Source of the DNA: Tubiluchus corallicola
Taxonomy: Eukaryota; Priapulida; Priapulimorpha; Priapulimorphida; Tubiluchidae
Reading direction: 5' to 3'
Assembly: GCA_030141605.1 (NCBI GenBank)
Contig: JAQGDQ010000005.1
Location: 1,364,180-1,428,179 of the forward strand
Length of the DNA: 64,000 nucleotides
Shown: piece after piece, positions 60,451 to 64,000 of the stretch
How positions within the stretch are numbered: position 1 is the first letter of the stretch
How the letters are laid out: each line of letters begins with the position of its first letter
The notes under the pieces: model-generated
Seen by the model: the letters and a program-made list of their open reading frames with translations, nothing else
Told to the model about the DNA's origin: nothing
Databases searched by the model: none
Position numbers and translations under genes: made by a program

Positions 60451-61484
60451 GTTATATATCCATACATCTACCATATATATATACCACGGAAATTAATATA
60501 TACGATTGTAAAATAGGCGATTTATACAAAACACTGTATAAACGACGATATAGCAAGATTTTGAATAATGATAATAAAATTATTTTGCATGTACTTATAT
60601 ACAAGTAACGCGTACGTGCACATATACAATAATACAAAGGTTGCATAATTTAAAAAGACTGCAAATACGAAGTCCAGTGACATGACACATGATGCTAAAC
60701 AAACTGGCATATTACTTGATGTATCTCACTTAAGTAAAGATATTTCATTTTTAAACGAATGATTGTGACCTCATAATATCAAAATCGCTATATACGCAAA
60801 GTTAAATTGGCGGCCCAAATACATGTTGGATTGCATTTCGCCAATAACAATAATTCTTGCGTATTGTAAGAAAACATAATCACATATGCATGAAAGTGTA
60901 TACTGTATGAATGAAATATCGGCGGACACGCATGAATGAACACTGATATTGATTGTCAATTTAACCAGATGCAACTTTCCATATGTTTTCCCACGTTTAT
61001 TTAATGATATGCAAAATACATATATAAGTAATTTATTTAAAAAACTGTATGCACGCAAAGAAAATCCAAGACACTAAATCTTATCCCAGGCTAAAATTGC
61101 GAGGAAACCTGTTTATATCGTATGCAACCTTGTGTATGGCATCACTCCTTGCATAAATATGCAGATTAGGTGTTGCCTATAAACAGAGCACAGTGTCACT
61201 TGTCATTAACTAGGACCATCAATTTTGACGAGATTAGGGGCTTTCAGCGTCTTGGGGCTAATTGTATTCTGCTTCAGAGACCAGTCACATCCCTCTTATT
61301 GCCAATTACAGCTGCTGTCCAAGTTCTACATTATGCATTTTAGGTTTGCAAGGCATAGCATTAATTCCAGAAAACCATAAAACTAATGCTGCTTTGCTTT
61401 AATTTTAATAGGCTACCAACCGCTGAGATCGATTCTTTGTCATGGAGAGACTTGTTCCTAATTTAAATGTACTAGTACATGTAT

Positions 61485-61488
<4 letters not shown>

Positions 61489-61523
<35 letters not shown>
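61489..61523. repeat. (AT)n microsatellite
   Basis: About 35 bp of uninterrupted AT dinucleotides. Confidence 0.95.
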
Positions 61524-61525
<2 letters not shown>

Positions 61526-64000
61526 AAAAACAGTATAATAACATCATAAAAATGCCACTTACTCACACAGCCTAGTCTTATCGGTTATCCTTTGTAAGGT
61601 ATAAGAGGGCGCATCCTAAGTGAGTAGATCTTTATTTTGCTTCACTGAAAGGGAATCTTTTAAATCCAATAAAAGACAATTCAACGGAAACTAAACAGTG
61701 CAATGCCAGAGACTGGTCAGTGCTAATAAATCTCAAAAATTTAATAAAATAAGCAAATTAAAAAAAACATTGACAAATCTACTTATCTAAAGACAGGAAA
61801 TCCCCATCAGAACAACAACAGCTTTCATATATTTCTAGGGTGACCAAATATAGCTAAATATATGCGGCGCGTTTACTGGAACAGCTGCTGTTATAGTATT
61901 ACTCATCGTCTTTTCTAGCTCAATGAGTTAAGATTTTCCCTCATTATCAAGTTTCTTCTTAAATGAGAAAGTCAAATACAGTTTATAAGTTAAGTTTGTC
62001 AGCCAACGAACGAAAGGTTTGAAATACTATACTAACGATAAATTTTCGTTTTTCAACTTTTACTGTTTTTTATTCTGACAGTTAATTCTTTCTATAATTA
62101 TTCTCAAATATACTTAGACTTCTCAGAGTTGCAGACATCTTAACTGATTAAGAGAATCTCAGATTACAGAAGGTGTTATTATTACATGCTACATTAGCGC
62201 AAATGCTCTGGGATTGTAAGAAATGAAACAGAGATGAATCACTGCGGGGAAACATGCAATTCTCTCGCTCAATCAGCTAGGCCAATTGATGCAGGATTTT
62301 ATTAATAGATGCCACAATAACAAATTGTTCAATCAGCTAATTAAAACAACAACCTTTTTATCTCAAAACCAAAATGAACAGCAGCATTACAATATCTGCA
62401 TCTGACGGCGAAAGTTATTGAAAATATATGTAAATGCATACTCTCAACAAAATCCATGCAAGCTTTCAAGACAATTCTCAATTACTCACTTGCGCGCACT
62501 CCTAAATTCGCTCCTCCTCCCAGAACATTTCAATCCAAACTCGCAAAATCTGCGGCGAAATTACTTTAACTGATTAACCGATAATTTAAAACTAAGCTAT
62601 CAATTTCCGAGGATTCCGGCATTTCCCGAATTAGCCAATACTGTTAATTAAACGCAAACACAATCGAAGGAAGCAATGCGGCGTGCAAAATCCCAGCATC
62701 GTAAACGTAAATTGCACGAAACAGAGACTCAAGTGATTTAGTTTTGCTAGATTATGTGCTTAGAAGAATACAGTGATGAGTTAAATGGCAAACGGTGGAT
62801 TACTAGGCATGTAAAGAAAAATGTTTCACCGATTAAGAAAGATACTTTCCGGCGTTTTTCGCTTCTATGAGCACCTCACTGTAAAATCTAAACTAAGTCA
62901 AATATTAACACTAAATTTTTGGTATTAATCTAAGTTCCATTTATCTAGAAAAATAAAAAAATCTAACGCATCAACATTGTTCACAATACAGTGATGATAC
63001 GCGTATCAAAAAAAAAACACGCAACTGATTTATATCACTTCTATAGATGTTTCACACAGTTTGTTTTTTATGACCTGCAGGAAAAGAGCATCGCACGTTC
63101 TACCCAATTATAAAGTGGTTTGACATCCCCGTTTGACATCCATGGAAAACGACTACCCAAAAGTTCTGTATATACTATATTGCCATTTCTATATGTCAAA
63201 AGTATTTTTTATAGTCATACACTCTCGTATATGTTTGATTCTATTCAAATCTATAAAAAGAGAGAATGTACTCAAATATCTAACTCTCTGACACTAAATG
63301 AAGTGTGGACGCAGTATAATCTATCTATAACCACGAGCGAAGAAGAGCTAGTAGCGTTATACAAAATCCCATATTAATAAGTCTCAGGGGGTGACAAAAA
63401 GCTCTAAGTCATTGGGAATCTGAAAATTAGTTGCATGACTCTTCTTTGGGTTTGCACAACAAGCCGAGGAAGAAGTAGAAAAGGGGTAATAATCCCCTCA
63501 ACGCTTCACTTACTGACAAAACTACTGTTTTAATAATTATGAAATATTGTACTTGACACACGCTGATTTCACTACATACGGAAGAAGGATTTGTCAAGAA
63601 AAGCTGTGGCTCGGACAAACGTAATCCTCATATACAGCGAGCAAGTTATAGAGTTTGTCAGGATAGTAACTTACACATGTCAGTAACATATGGCAAGATT
63701 TCTCTGAGAAAAACCAAGCTTTGTGGGAAATTAATCTGACATAAACTTTGCAACGCACTAAGATTTCTGTCACTTTGATCTTTCTTAGATCCTCCATGGG
63801 TCAAGGTGCACCTCTCGATTCATTGCCACTACTCTTCATTCATGAGTCGTGTGATGAGTCTTTTGCAAGAAAAGAGCAAATGGTTAAGACTAACCTTAAT
63901 TCTAAAAAGCCATTTCATTGATCATACTGATTAGCACAGCTCAACACATTTATAAATCATGCATGAAAATGTGGCGTAATCAAAGCACCGCAACAGGCCT

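Overview
This window is nuclear DNA of an AT-rich animal genome. Genes are split by spliceosomal introns and encode animal-specific or animal-like proteins. There are long microsatellites, minisatellites, short DNA-transposon remnants and a decayed LINE. No bacterial operons, rRNA or CRISPR arrays are visible. The protein matches fit a non-vertebrate metazoan, perhaps marine, but I cannot name the species from the sequence. Gene names below come from recognising translated exons from memory. Exon borders were placed by hand from splice signals, reading phase and family alignment.

Layout, left to right. (1) 18-3199, minus strand: the first seven coding exons of NDOR1, a diflavin reductase of cytosolic iron-sulfur assembly, cut by the left edge. 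(2) 3200-6962: intergenic, inflated by two mobile relics, a 364-bp element with ~31-bp inverted termini and a frameshifted LINE reverse-transcriptase tail. (3) 6963-7364, plus: TMEM203, intronless. (4) 7499-8449, plus: F8A1/HAP40, intronless, starting only 134 bp after the TMEM203 stop. (5) 10324-31549, minus: a complete BAIAP2/IRSp53-family gene (I-BAR plus SH3) with 13 coding exons, a likely alternative 3' exon, one GC-AG intron and a 12.2-kb third intron. (6) 31550-36585: intergenic, with a three-copy ~130-bp tandem repeat just upstream of the BAIAP2-like start and a complete non-autonomous hAT element with a perfect 8-bp target duplication. (7) 36586-40540, minus: the seven C-terminal coding exons of COPS3 (CSN3). 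(8) 40541-64000: no gene I can support. It holds a 48-bp-period minisatellite, two long (AG)n tracts, a second hAT element, a fold-back-like inverted minisatellite and stretches that resemble regulatory DNA.

The genes do not form one pathway. The most meaningful arrangement is NDOR1 head-to-head with TMEM203. From memory the human orthologues are also adjacent and divergent on 9q34, which suggests an old retained gene pair. The closely spaced TMEM203-F8A1 pair could be co-transcribed. No new defence or mobile system was found. The most noteworthy items are the gene arrangement, the unusual splicing of the BAIAP2-like gene and the intact non-autonomous transposons.
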